DNA of 64,000 nucleotides from Streptomyces flavofungini (GTDB lineage: Bacteria; Actinomycetota; Actinomycetes; Streptomycetales; Streptomycetaceae), in assembly GCF_030388665.1 (NCBI RefSeq), contig NZ_CP128846.1:2582001-2646000 (forward strand). The letters run 5' to 3'. The notes under the pieces were generated by a model that worked only from the letters and a program-made list of their open reading frames with translations, did not search any database and was not told the origin of the DNA. How positions within the stretch are numbered: position 1 is the first letter of the stretch; each line of letters starts with the position of its first letter. Made by a program: the position numbers and the translations under genes. Shown here piece after piece: positions 35,687 to 44,255 of the stretch.

Positions 35687-36612
35687 CAGACGAGATCCTC
35701 CGTCCCCGACTTGCGGATGTAGAACGTCACCATGAGAAGGATCGCGGCCATCAGGATGAAGGAGAGTGCCGCGGCCGTCGGGTAGTCCAGGATGCGCAGG
35801 AACTGCGTCTGGATGACGTTGCCGACCATGCGGGTGTCGGTGGACCCGAGCAGGTCGGCGTTCACGTAGTCGCCCGCCGCCGGAATGAAGGTGAGCAGGG
35901 TGCCGGAGACGACGCCCGGCATGGACAGCGGGAAGGTCACCTTGCGGAAGGTGGTGAACGGCCGGGCGTAGAGGTCGCCCGCGGCCTCGTGCAGCCTGCC
36001 GTCGATGCGCTCCAGGGAGGTGTAGAGCGGCAGGATCATGAACGGCAGGAAGTTGTACGTCAGGCCGCAGACCACCGCGAGCGGGGTGGCGAGGACGCGG
36101 TCGCCGTCGGTGGCGCCGAGCCAGTTGGTGACGTCGAGGAGGTGCAGGCTGTTGAGGGCGCCGACGACCGGGCCGCCGTCGGCGAGGATCGTCTTCCACG
36201 CCAGCGTGCGGATGAGGAAGCTGGTGAAGAACGGCGCTATCACCAGGACGAGGATCAGATTGCGCCAGCGGCCCGCGCGGAACGCGATGAGGTACGCCAG
36301 CGGGTAGCCGAGCAGCAGGCACAGGACCGTCGCCGCGCCCGCGTAGATCACCGAGCGCAGGAACTGCGGCCAGTAGTCGCCGAGCGCGTCCCAGTAGGTG
36401 GCGAAGTGCCAGGTGACCTTGTAGCCCTCTTCGAGGGAGCCGGTCTGCACCGACGTCGACGCCTGGTAGATCAGCGGCAGCGCGAAGAAGACCAGCAGCC
36501 AGAGGATGCCGGGGAGCAGCAGCCAGTAGGGGACGAGGCGGCCGCGCCTGCGGGGCGGGCGCGCCGGGGGCTCGTCGGCCTCGGGGGGCGCGGCCTTGGT
36601 GAGGGTGGTCAC
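35686..36612 (-). CDS. potB: Spermidine/putrescine ABC transporter permease PotB
   Basis: 308 residues from GTG 36612, with AGGAGG just ahead, overlapping the potA stop by four bases (GTGA). Six or so membrane segments start at LVPYWLLLPGILWLLVFFALPL. The EAA loop is LHEAAGDLYARPFTTFRKVTFPLSMPGVVSG, and TFIPAAGDYVNADLLG is characteristic of PotB. It pairs with PotC to form the channel. The N-terminus carries a short Pro/Arg-rich cytoplasmic tail. Confidence 0.95.
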   Translation of the reverse strand: MTTLTKAAPPEADEPPARPPRRRGRLVPYWLLLPGILWLLVFFALPLIYQASTSVQTGSLEEGYKVTWHFATYWDALGDYWPQFLRSVIYAGAATVLCLLLGYPLAYLIAFRAGRWRNLILVLVIAPFFTSFLIRTLAWKTILADGGPVVGALNSLHLLDVTNWLGATDGDRVLATPLAVVCGLTYNFLPFMILPLYTSLERIDGRLHEAAGDLYARPFTTFRKVTFPLSMPGVVSGTLLTFIPAAGDYVNADLLGSTDTRMVGNVIQTQFLRILDYPTAAALSFILMAAILLMVTFYIRKSGTEDLV

Positions 36613-37772
36613 GCGTCCTCCTCGACCTTCTCCACGCCCGCTTCGGCGTCCTGACCGGCGTCGAGCCCGAAGGTGTGGGCGGGGTTCCAGTGCAGGACGA
36701 CCTCGGCGCCGGGGACGAGCCGGGTGTCGCGCTCGATGTTCTGCGCGTACACCTCGAAGGCGTCGCAGACGGGGCTGTCGACGACGTACTGCGTGGAGAC
36801 GCCGATGAAGCTGGAGGCGGCGATGCGGCCGGTGATGCGGTTGCGGTCGGCGGGGATCGCGCCCGCGTCGTCGGCGTGCGCGATCGAGATCTTCTCCGGG
36901 CGTACGCCCACCAGGACCGTGTCGCCGGTGCCCGCGGTCGCCGTGCATCGCGCCGTGGGCAGCGTCAGCTTGCCGCCGCCCGCCTTGAGGAACACGTCGT
37001 CGCCGCTGACCTCGGCCACCTCGGCCTCGATGAAGTTGGACGTGCCGAGGAAGTTGGCGACGAAGGTGGTGCGCGGGTTCTCGTACAGGTCGGCGGGGGC
37101 GCCCTGCTGCTCGACGCGGCCGCCGTTCATCACGGCGACGGTGTCGGCCATCGTCATGGCCTCCTCCTGGTCGTGCGTGACGTGCACGAAGGTGATGCCG
37201 ACCTCGGTCTGGATGCGCTTGAGTTCGAGCTGCATCTGGCGGCGCAGCTTCAGGTCGAGGGCGCCGAGGGGCTCGTCGAGGAGCAGCACCTTGGGGTGGT
37301 TGATGAGGGCGCGGGCGACGGCGACGCGCTGCTGCTGGCCGCCCGAGAGCTGGTGCGGCTTCTTGCGGGCCTGCTCGCCCAGCTGGACCAGGTCGAGCAT
37401 CTCACCGACCTGCTTCTTCACCGACTTGATGCCGCGCCGGCGCAGGCCGAAGGCGACGTTCTCGAAGATGTCGAGGTGCGGGAAGAGGGCGTACGACTGG
37501 AAGACCGTGTTCACGGGCCGCTTGTAGGGCGGCAGCGCGGTGACGTCCTGCTCGCCGAGGCGGACGGTACCGGTGCTCGGCTCCTCCAAGCCCGCGATCA
37601 TGCGCAGGGTGGTGGTCTTGCCGCAGCCGGAGGCGCCGAGCAGCGCGAAGAAGGAGCCCTGGGGCACGGTGAGGTCGAGCGGGTGCACGGCCGTGAAGGA
37701 GCCGTAGGTCTTGCTGATGCCGCTGAGGCGTACGTCGCCGCCGTGTTCCGCGGCTTCGTGGGCAGTCGTCAT
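36609..37772 (-). CDS. potA: Spermidine/putrescine ABC transporter ATPase PotA
   Basis: 387 residues. Complete ABC domain: Walker A GASGCGKTTTL, Q-loop TVFQSYALFPH, signature LSGGQQQRVAVARAL, Walker B VLLLDEPLGALD and switch histidine VTHDQEEAM. A C-terminal TOBE-like regulatory region follows (VGVRPEKISIAHADD). It powers polyamine uptake through PotBC. It lies 33 bases after potD and overlaps potB by four bases. Confidence 0.96.
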   Translation of the reverse strand: MTTAHEAAEHGGDVRLSGISKTYGSFTAVHPLDLTVPQGSFFALLGASGCGKTTTLRMIAGLEEPSTGTVRLGEQDVTALPPYKRPVNTVFQSYALFPHLDIFENVAFGLRRRGIKSVKKQVGEMLDLVQLGEQARKKPHQLSGGQQQRVAVARALINHPKVLLLDEPLGALDLKLRRQMQLELKRIQTEVGITFVHVTHDQEEAMTMADTVAVMNGGRVEQQGAPADLYENPRTTFVANFLGTSNFIEAEVAEVSGDDVFLKAGGGKLTLPTARCTATAGTGDTVLVGVRPEKISIAHADDAGAIPADRNRITGRIAASSFIGVSTQYVVDSPVCDAFEVYAQNIERDTRLVPGAEVVLHWNPAHTFGLDAGQDAEAGVEKVEEDA

Positions 37773-37805
37773 GTTGGCGTCCCGAGGAATTCGATGAGGT
37801 GTACG

Positions 37806-39050
37806 TCAGGAACCGGTGAGCTTCGCGAACTTCCCCTCGTACGCGGCCTCTTCCTTGGGGCTGAGCGAACGGAAGGCGTGCGACTTGGCGGCCATGGCCT
37901 TGTCGGGGATGATCAGCGGGTTCGCCGCGGCCTTGGGGTCGATCTTCGCGAGCTCCTCGCGGACGCCGTCCACGGGGCACACGTAGTTGATGTAGGCGGC
38001 GAGGCGGGCGGCGGGTCCTGGCTCGTAGTAGTAGTCGATGAGCCGTTCGGCGTTGCGCTTGTGGCGCGCCTTGTTGGGGACCAGGAGGTTGTCCGTCGAG
38101 GTCAGGTAGCCGCTGTCCGGGACGGCGAACTCGATGTCGGGGTTGGAGAGCTTGAGCTGGACGACGTCACCGGCCCAGGCCACGCACGCGGCGAGGTCGC
38201 CCTTGTCGAGGTCGGCGGTGTAGTCGTTGCCGGTGAAGCGGCGGATCTGCTTCTTGTCGACGGCCTTCTGGAGCCGAGCGGCGGCCGCGTCGAAGTCGTC
38301 GTCGGTGAACTTCGCGGGGTCCTTGCCGAGGTCGAGGAGGACCATGCCCATGGAGTCCCGCATCTCGGAGAGGAACCCCACGCGCCCCTTGAGCTTGGGG
38401 TCGTCAAGGAGCTGCGACACCGACGTGATCTTCTCTCCGTCGGTCGCCTTCTTGTTGTACGCGATGACCGTGGAGATGCCGGTCCAGGGGTACGAGTAGG
38501 CGCGCCCGGGGTCCCAGTCGGGCGAGCGGAACTGGGCGGACAGGTTGGCGTAGGCGTGCGGCAGCTGGGCCGGGTCGAGCTTCTGCACCCAGCCGAAGCG
38601 GATCAGGCGGGCGGCGAGCCAGTCCGTGACGCAGATCAGGTCGCGGCCGGTGTCCTGCCCGGCGGCGAGCTGCGGCTTGACCTTGCCGAAGAACTCGTTG
38701 TTGTCGTTGATGTCCTCGGTGTACTTGACCTTGATGCCGGTGCGTTTCGTGAACGCGTCGAGGGTGGGGCGCCGCTCGTCCTTGTCGACGTCCATGTACT
38801 CGGTCCAGTTGGAGAAGTGGACGCGCTTGTCCTTGTCCGAGCGGTCGTCCGCGGCGATGCCGCCCTCGCCCTTGCCGGCCGCGGGGATGCCGCAGGCGCT
38901 CAGGGCGCCGAGCCCGCCCGCGGCGAGCAGGCCGCCGGCGGAGGCGCGCAGCACCGAACGGCGGCCGATCGCGGCGGAGCCGCCGCGCAGGGCGCGCCGT
39001 GCGGCGGCGAACTGGGCCGGGGACAGGGAGTCGGGCTCGTAGTGCTCCAT
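37806..39050 (-). CDS. potD: Polyamine-binding lipoprotein PotD
   Basis: 414 residues, extracellular solute-binding protein of the PotD/PotF type. About 30 residues precede a twin-arginine motif (IGRRSVLRASAGG) and a lipobox LSAC, so it is exported by Tat and lipid-anchored. Mature parts: VHFSNWTEYMDVDK, FTKRTGIKVKYTEDINDNNEFFGK, DLICVTDWLAARLI and FTGNDYTADLDKGD, all typical of the family. It should capture putrescine or spermidine for PotABC. A second paralogue without its own permease is found at 48928-50250. Confidence 0.95.
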   Translation of the reverse strand: MEHYEPDSLSPAQFAAARRALRGGSAAIGRRSVLRASAGGLLAAGGLGALSACGIPAAGKGEGGIAADDRSDKDKRVHFSNWTEYMDVDKDERRPTLDAFTKRTGIKVKYTEDINDNNEFFGKVKPQLAAGQDTGRDLICVTDWLAARLIRFGWVQKLDPAQLPHAYANLSAQFRSPDWDPGRAYSYPWTGISTVIAYNKKATDGEKITSVSQLLDDPKLKGRVGFLSEMRDSMGMVLLDLGKDPAKFTDDDFDAAAARLQKAVDKKQIRRFTGNDYTADLDKGDLAACVAWAGDVVQLKLSNPDIEFAVPDSGYLTSTDNLLVPNKARHKRNAERLIDYYYEPGPAARLAAYINYVCPVDGVREELAKIDPKAAANPLIIPDKAMAAKSHAFRSLSPKEEAAYEGKFAKLTGS

Positions 39051-39122
39051 GCGCTTGCTGCCCTTTCGGGAGGTGAGCGGGCGGGCGCCGTCCGGTCGCG
39101 CGGCGCCCGTCCCCGCGTGCGG

Positions 39123-40628
39123 CTATCGGTCCCCGAAGATCGTGCGGTGCCAGTCCTTCCTGGCCACCGCGGTGTTGTCGTACATGACGTGCTTGATCTG
39201 GGTGTACTCCTCGAAGGAGTAGGCGGACATGTCCTTGCCGTAGCCGGACGCCTTGTAGCCGCCGTGCGGCATCTCGCTGAGGATCGGGATGTGGTCGTTG
39301 ACCCACACGCAGCCCGCCTTGATCTCGCGGGTCGCGCGGCCCGCGCGGAAGACGTCCCGGGTCCAGGCGGAGGCGGCGAGCCCGTAGGGGGTGTCGTTGG
39401 CGAGGCGGATGCCGTCGGCGTCGGAGTCGAAGGGCAGCACGACGAGCACCGGGCCGAAGATCTCCGCCTGCACGGCCTCGCTGTCCTGCGCGGCGTCGGC
39501 GATGAGGGTGGGCTTGTAGTACGCCCCGGGGTGGTCGGGTGCCTCGCCTCCCGTCACCACGCGGGCGTAGGAGCGGGCCCGGTCGACGAAGCCGGCGACG
39601 CGGTCGCGGTGCGCGTGCGAGATGAGCGGGCCGAGGTCGGTGGCCGGGTCGAAGGGGTCGCCGAGCCGCACGGTCGCCATCAGGTCGGCGACGCCTGCGA
39701 CGAAGGCGTCGTACAGGGGCCGCTGCACGTACGCGCGCGTGGCGGCGGTGCAGTCCTGGCCGCTGTTGATGAGGGCGCCCGCGACGGCCCCGTGCACGGC
39801 GGCCTCCAGGTCGGCGTCGTCGAAGACCACGAAGGGCGCCTTGCCGCCGAGCTCCAGGTGCAGCCGCTTGACGGTGGCGGTGGCGACCTCCGCGACGCGC
39901 TTGCCGACGCCGGTCGAGCCCGTGAAGGACGTCATGACGACGTCACGGTGGCCGACCAGGTGCTCACCGGCCTCCTGCCCGGCCCCGCTCACGATGTTGA
40001 CGACGCCGTCGGGGATCCCGGCGGCGGTCGCGGCCTCGGCGAAGAGCAGGGACGTGAAGGGGGTGAGCTCGGACGGCTTCAGGACGATGGTGTTGCCCGC
40101 GGCGATGGCGGGGAGGACCTTCCAGGCGGCCATCTGGAGCGGATAGTTCCAGGGCGCGATGGAGCCGACGACGCCGATCGGTTCGCGGCGGACGTACGAG
40201 GTGTGGTCGCCGCCGTCGTACTCCCCCGCCGACTGGCCCGCCAGGTGCCGGGCGGCGCCCGCGAAGAAGGCGGTGTTGTCGATGGTGCCCGGCACGTCGA
40301 ACTCGCGGCTCAGCTTGATCGGCTTGCCGCACTGCAGGGACTCGGCCTGCGCGAGCTCCTCGGCGCGCGCGGACAGCTCCGCGGCGAAGCGGTGCATGGC
40401 GTCGGAGCGCTCACCGGGGCTTGCGGCCGCCCAGCCGTCGTAGGCGCCCGCGGCCGCGGCGACGGCCGTGTCCACGTCCTTGGGGCCCGCGAGCTCGTAG
40501 CTGAGGACCTCCTCGCCCGTGGCCGGATCGACGACCGCGTGGGTACGTCCTGAGGTGCCCTGGGTGAGGCGTCCCGCGATGTACTGGGCGCCGTCCGCGA
40601 AACGGTCCCGCGCCTGGAATGTGTGCAT
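39123..40628 (-). CDS. Aminobutyraldehyde-type aldehyde dehydrogenase
   Basis: 501 residues, ALDH fold with catalytic glutamate in LELGGKAPFVVF and nucleophile in INSGQDCTAATRAYV; the QDCTAATR form is usual for gamma-aminobutyraldehyde/betaine-aldehyde-type enzymes. PWNYPLQMAAWKVLPA and GSTGVGKRVAE bind cofactor. It is the first gene of the leftward polyamine cluster, 72 bases upstream of potD, so it probably oxidises 4-aminobutyraldehyde (or a glutamyl derivative) to GABA, which GabT then uses. A close relative lies at 53300-54739. Confidence 0.9.
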   Translation of the reverse strand: MHTFQARDRFADGAQYIAGRLTQGTSGRTHAVVDPATGEEVLSYELAGPKDVDTAVAAAAGAYDGWAAASPGERSDAMHRFAAELSARAEELAQAESLQCGKPIKLSREFDVPGTIDNTAFFAGAARHLAGQSAGEYDGGDHTSYVRREPIGVVGSIAPWNYPLQMAAWKVLPAIAAGNTIVLKPSELTPFTSLLFAEAATAAGIPDGVVNIVSGAGQEAGEHLVGHRDVVMTSFTGSTGVGKRVAEVATATVKRLHLELGGKAPFVVFDDADLEAAVHGAVAGALINSGQDCTAATRAYVQRPLYDAFVAGVADLMATVRLGDPFDPATDLGPLISHAHRDRVAGFVDRARSYARVVTGGEAPDHPGAYYKPTLIADAAQDSEAVQAEIFGPVLVVLPFDSDADGIRLANDTPYGLAASAWTRDVFRAGRATREIKAGCVWVNDHIPILSEMPHGGYKASGYGKDMSAYSFEEYTQIKHVMYDNTAVARKDWHRTIFGDR

Positions 40629-40727
40629 GACGCTCTCCTCCGCCGGCCGCCCCGTCCCGAGAGGGTCGGCGTAGTTCCAGATCGATTTGAGTGCCGATCC
40701 TGACAGGGGGTCGTGGGTCCAGCAAGC

Positions 40728-40763
40728 GATTCCGTTGTTGCCTTTTGGTTACGCGACGGAATC
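40728..40763. promoter_or_regulatory. Inverted repeat in the ALDH/NADAR divergent promoter
   Basis: GATTCCGT and ACGGAATC are perfect 8-bp arms 20 bases apart, in the least GC-rich part of the 207-base divergent gap. A third half, ACGGAAT, recurs at 40801. Three copies of one half-site suggest a regulator site for the polyamine operon; the protein is unknown. Confidence 0.45.
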
Positions 40764-40835
40764 TGTCGACCAGATGTCGAGTCGGCCTGGAAATTGTGGG
40801 ACGGAATGTCAGTGGTGCCTGCCAGAGTGGCGTGC

Positions 40836-41369
40836 ATGAGCGATGTCACGGGGGAGGACACGGGCAGGGGCAGGGTCGAGTACCTGCGCTTCTGGGGGCA
40901 CGCCCCACGTCGGGACGGCACGCTGGGGGCCGGCTGTCTCAGCCAGTGGTGGCCCTCGCCGTTCACGGCCGACGGCGTGGAGTACGCGACGGCGGAGCAC
41001 TGGATGATGGCCGCGAAGGCCCGCCTCTTCGACGACGCCGACGCCGAGCGGGCGGCGCTGTCCGCCCGGACGCCCGCCGAGGCCAAGCGGGCCGGGCGCC
41101 TTGTGCGGGGGTTCGACGACGAGGTCTGGGAGCGGGAGCGCTTCGGGATCGTGGTCGAGGGGTCGGTGCGCAAGTTCTCCTCGGACGACGCGCTGCGGGC
41201 GTATCTCGTCGGCACCGGGGAGCGGGTCCTCGTCGAGGCGAGCCCGGTGGACCGGGTGTGGGGCGTCGGGCTCGCCGCCGACGATCCGCGGATCGAGGAT
41301 CCCGCGCGGTGGCGGGGGCTGAATCTCCTGGGGCTCGCGCTGATGGAGGCGCGGGAGCGCCTGCGGTGA
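40836..41369 (+). CDS. NADAR-family protein (YbiA-like N-glycosidase)
   Basis: 177 residues. NADAR hallmarks: YLRFWGHAP, CLSQWWPSPFTADGVEYATAEHWMMAAKARLF, DEVWERERFGIVVEGSVRKFS and RVWGVGLAADDPRIEDPARWRGLNLLG. Family members cleave N-glycosidic bonds of toxic riboflavin intermediates or reverse ADP-ribosylation of nucleic acids, so a housekeeping or repair role is likely. ATG 40836 is used; ATG 40806 in frame, with GGGACGG ahead, is an alternative. Divergent from the polyamine operon and in line with the deaminase gene. Confidence 0.88.
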   Translation: MSDVTGEDTGRGRVEYLRFWGHAPRRDGTLGAGCLSQWWPSPFTADGVEYATAEHWMMAAKARLFDDADAERAALSARTPAEAKRAGRLVRGFDDEVWERERFGIVVEGSVRKFSSDDALRAYLVGTGERVLVEASPVDRVWGVGLAADDPRIEDPARWRGLNLLGLALMEARERLR

Positions 41370-41479
41370 GAGCGCTGCCCCGCCCGGGAGCCGCGCCCGC
41401 TGTGGGCGGCCGGGCGGCCGGGGCGATGGGTGCAGGGCGCCCCGGAAGCCCTCCGGGACCGCGTCCTACGATGATCCCC

Positions 41480-41495
41480 GACCCCCGCGGGGGTC
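41480..41495. promoter_or_regulatory. Perfect palindrome before the deaminase gene
   Basis: GACCCCCGCGGGGGTC, 16 bases, perfectly self-complementary, 41 bases upstream of the deaminase ATG. It could be an operator or a terminator stem of the NADAR gene; with no loop bases a binding site is more likely. Confidence 0.35.
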
Positions 41496-41536
41496 ATCCG
41501 ATCAGCCGATCACACCGTGTTCCCGGGGAGGAACCC

Positions 41537-42595
41537 ATGCCCGACCAGCACAACCCCGCCGCGCAGGCGCAGACGCAGGCGTTCATCGCCGGACTGCCCA
41601 AGGCGGAACTCCACGTCCACCACGTCGGCTCCGCCTCCCCCCGGATCGTCTCGGCCCTCGCCGCCCGGCACCCCGACTCGAAGGTGCCGACCGACATCGA
41701 GGCCCTCGCGGACTACTTCACGTTCACGGACTTCGCCCACTTCATCCAGGTGTACCTGTCCGTCGTCGACCTCATCCGCACCCCCGACGACGTCCACCTC
41801 CTCACCTTCGAGGTGGCCCGCGAGCTGTCCCGGCAGAACGTGCGGTACGCCGAGCTGACCATCACCCCCTTCTCCTCCACCCGCCGCGGCATCGACGAGC
41901 GCGCCTTCATGGCCGCCATCGAGGACGCCCGCAAGACCGCCGAGGCCGACCTCGGCGTGGTCCTGCGCTGGTGCTTCGACATCCCGGGCGAGGCGGGCCT
42001 TGAGTCGGCGGAGGAGACGGCGCGGCTCGCCACCACCGACGGCATCCGCCCCGAGGGCCTGGTCTCCTTCGGCCTCGGCGGCCCCGAGATCGGCGTACCG
42101 CGCCCGCAGTTCAAGCCGTACTTCGACCGCGCCATCGCCGCCGGCCTGCACTCGGTGCCGCACGCGGGCGAGACCACGGGCCCCGAGACCGTCTGGGACG
42201 CGCTCACGCACCTGCGCGCCGAGCGCATCGGGCACGGCACCAGCTCCGCCAGGGACCCGAAGCTCCTCGCGCACCTGGCCGAGCACCGCGTCCCGCTGGA
42301 GGTCTGCCCGACCTCGAACATCGCCACGCGCGCCGTCACCACCCTCGACGAGCACCCGCTCAAGCAGTTCGTGGACGCGGGCGTCATCGTCACGATCAAC
42401 TCCGACGACCCGCCGATGTTCGGCACCGACCTCAACAACGAGTACGCGGTCGCCGCCCGCCTCCTCGGCCTCGACGAGCGCGGCATCGCCGACCTGGCGA
42501 AGAACGGCGTCGAGGCGTCGTTCCTGGACCGGGCGGGCAAGGACAGGATCACCGCGGAGATCGACGCGTACACGGAGAACTGGCTGGCCTCCTGA
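41537..42595 (+). CDS. add: Adenosine deaminase-family amidohydrolase
   Basis: 352 residues, TIM-barrel amidohydrolase with GGGGAGGA ahead of the ATG. Metal and catalytic motifs: LHVHHVGSAS (HxH), HAGETTG, IGHGTSS and INSDDPPMFG. The family removes the 6-amino group of adenosine or similar purines. The HHVGSAS loop differs from the HLDGS of classical adenosine deaminases. I recall a streptomycete member of this group acting on 6-amino-6-deoxyfutalosine in the futalosine menaquinone pathway, so that substrate is a serious alternative; no other menaquinone gene is visible here. The symbol add is therefore provisional. Confidence 0.85.
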   Translation: MPDQHNPAAQAQTQAFIAGLPKAELHVHHVGSASPRIVSALAARHPDSKVPTDIEALADYFTFTDFAHFIQVYLSVVDLIRTPDDVHLLTFEVARELSRQNVRYAELTITPFSSTRRGIDERAFMAAIEDARKTAEADLGVVLRWCFDIPGEAGLESAEETARLATTDGIRPEGLVSFGLGGPEIGVPRPQFKPYFDRAIAAGLHSVPHAGETTGPETVWDALTHLRAERIGHGTSSARDPKLLAHLAEHRVPLEVCPTSNIATRAVTTLDEHPLKQFVDAGVIVTINSDDPPMFGTDLNNEYAVAARLLGLDERGIADLAKNGVEASFLDRAGKDRITAEIDAYTENWLAS

Positions 42596-42681
42596 CGCAC
42601 GACCGGCCTTCTGCCGCCCGCCTGGGCGCGCCGCGGACGGGCCCCGGGGCCGACACGTCCCGGGGCCCGTCCCCCGCCACA

Positions 42682-43416
42682 ATGGGACCCATGCGCACCG
42701 TGACTGCCGTGGCCCACCGGGGCGACCCCTACCGCGTCCGCGAGAACACCCTCCCCTCCCTGCGCTCCGCGCTCGAACGGGGCGCGGACGCCGTGGAGAT
42801 CGACGTCCGCCTGACCCGCGACGGCGTGCCCGTCCTGCTGCACGACACGAGCCTCACACGCCTCTGGGACCACGACCGGCCGCTGGCCGCGCTGTCCGCC
42901 GACGAGGTGCGCGGGCTGACCGGAGGCGGCGTGCCCACCCTCGCGGAGGCTCTGAAGGAGACGGACGGCCACCGCGTCCTCCTCGACCTGCCCGACGCGA
43001 CCCCCGAGGTGGCGCGCGCCGTCGTCGGCGTCGTCGGCGACTGCGGCGCGGCCGACCGGGCGTACTACTGCGCCGGCCCCGGCGCGATGCTCGCGGTGCG
43101 GGCCGCGGACCCGGCCGCGGAGATCGCCCTCACCTGGAAGTCGCTCGCCCCGCCCCGGCCCGCCCTGCTCGCCGCGATCACCCCGCGCTGGCTCAACTAC
43201 CGCTTCGGCCTGGTGAGTCGGGACCTGGTGGACCGGGTGCACGCGAGTGGTCTGCTGGTGTCCGCGTGGACTCCCGACACCCGGCGCTCCATGCGTAAGC
43301 TCATCTCCCACGGGGTGGACTCCCTCACCACCAACCGCGTGGACGCACTCGCCGCCGAGCTGTCCCGAGGACCCCGGCGGCATCGCCTGGAGACAGGGAA
43401 GGAACCGCACGAGTGA
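42682..43416 (+). CDS. Glycerophosphodiester phosphodiesterase family protein
   Basis: 244 residues, no signal peptide. GDPD motifs: VAHRGDPYRVRENTLPSL (HRG and EN), ADAVEIDVRLTRDGVPVLLHD (E, D and H). It should hydrolyse glycerophosphodiesters to glycerol-3-phosphate and an alcohol in the cytoplasm. No clear ribosome site lies ahead of ATG 42682; ATG 42691 is in frame. The end overlaps the methyltransferase start by four bases (GTGA), so the two are coupled. Confidence 0.88.
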   Translation: MGPMRTVTAVAHRGDPYRVRENTLPSLRSALERGADAVEIDVRLTRDGVPVLLHDTSLTRLWDHDRPLAALSADEVRGLTGGGVPTLAEALKETDGHRVLLDLPDATPEVARAVVGVVGDCGAADRAYYCAGPGAMLAVRAADPAAEIALTWKSLAPPRPALLAAITPRWLNYRFGLVSRDLVDRVHASGLLVSAWTPDTRRSMRKLISHGVDSLTTNRVDALAAELSRGPRRHRLETGKEPHE

Positions 43417-44240
43417 GCGCAGAGCACGCAGCGGACTTGTCGAACGCGCAGAGCCAGGACGGCACCGGCCGCATCCGCACCGACGTGGCGCACAACGCCC
43501 GCGTCTGGAACTACTGGCTGGGCGGCAAGGACAACTACGCGGTGGACCGCGCGGTCGGCGAGCAGGTCGTCGAGATGTTCCCGGGCATCGGCGAAGTGGC
43601 CCGCGCGGACCGGGCGTTCCTGGGCCGGGCGGTGGCGCATCTGGTTGGCGACGCGGGCATCCGCCAGTTGCTGGACATCGGCACGGGCCTGCCCACGGGC
43701 GACAACACCCACGAGGTCGCGCAGCGCCTCGCACCGGACGCCCGCGTCGTGTACGTGGACAACGACCCGATCGTCCTGACCCACGCGAGCGCCCTGCTGA
43801 CCAGCTCCCCCGAGGGCACGACCGCGTACATCGACGCGGACGCCCGGGACACCGAGCGCATCCTGCGGATCGCCGCCGAGACCCTCGACTTCGAGCAGCC
43901 GGTGGCCGTGATGCTGCTCGGCATCCTCAACTTCATCCCCGACACGGACGTGGCCCGCGGGATCGTTCGGACCCTCATGGACGCGGTGCCGTCCGGCAGT
44001 TACCTGGTCCTGACCCACCCCACCCTGGACGCCGACGTCGGCGGCGCGGACAACCAGCCGGCCATGGACTTCTGGAACGCGAACGCGACCCCGCCGATCA
44101 CGGGCCGCACCCGCGCCGAGTTCCTGTCGTTCATGGAGGGCCTCGACCTCCTCGCCCCGGGCGTCGACTCGTGCGCGCGCTGGCGGTTCCCGGGGGCGGA
44201 GCCGGTGCCGCAGCTCGGCGCGGTGGGCCGCAAGCCCTAG
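43413..44240 (+). CDS. SAM-dependent methyltransferase, DUF574 type
   Basis: 275 residues with GTG start and AAGGA ahead. The actinobacterial DUF574 (methyltransferase 19) signature is clear: AHNARVWNYWLGGKDNYAVDR, LDIGTGLPTGDNTHEVAQ (SAM loop) and RVVYVDNDPIVLTHA. These proteins are very numerous in Streptomyces and the methylated substrate is unknown. Co-translated with the GDPD gene; ends 15 bases before a convergent gene. Confidence 0.9.
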   Translation: MSAEHAADLSNAQSQDGTGRIRTDVAHNARVWNYWLGGKDNYAVDRAVGEQVVEMFPGIGEVARADRAFLGRAVAHLVGDAGIRQLLDIGTGLPTGDNTHEVAQRLAPDARVVYVDNDPIVLTHASALLTSSPEGTTAYIDADARDTERILRIAAETLDFEQPVAVMLLGILNFIPDTDVARGIVRTLMDAVPSGSYLVLTHPTLDADVGGADNQPAMDFWNANATPPITGRTRAEFLSFMEGLDLLAPGVDSCARWRFPGAEPVPQLGAVGRKP

Positions 44241-44255
44241 CACCACCCCCAAGCC

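Noticed and set aside
38800..39050. Frameshift or pseudogene in potD because of its long N-terminus before the signal
   Set aside because: The extension is in frame, leads smoothly into the Tat motif, and resembles N-terminal tails of other streptomycete polyamine-binding proteins.
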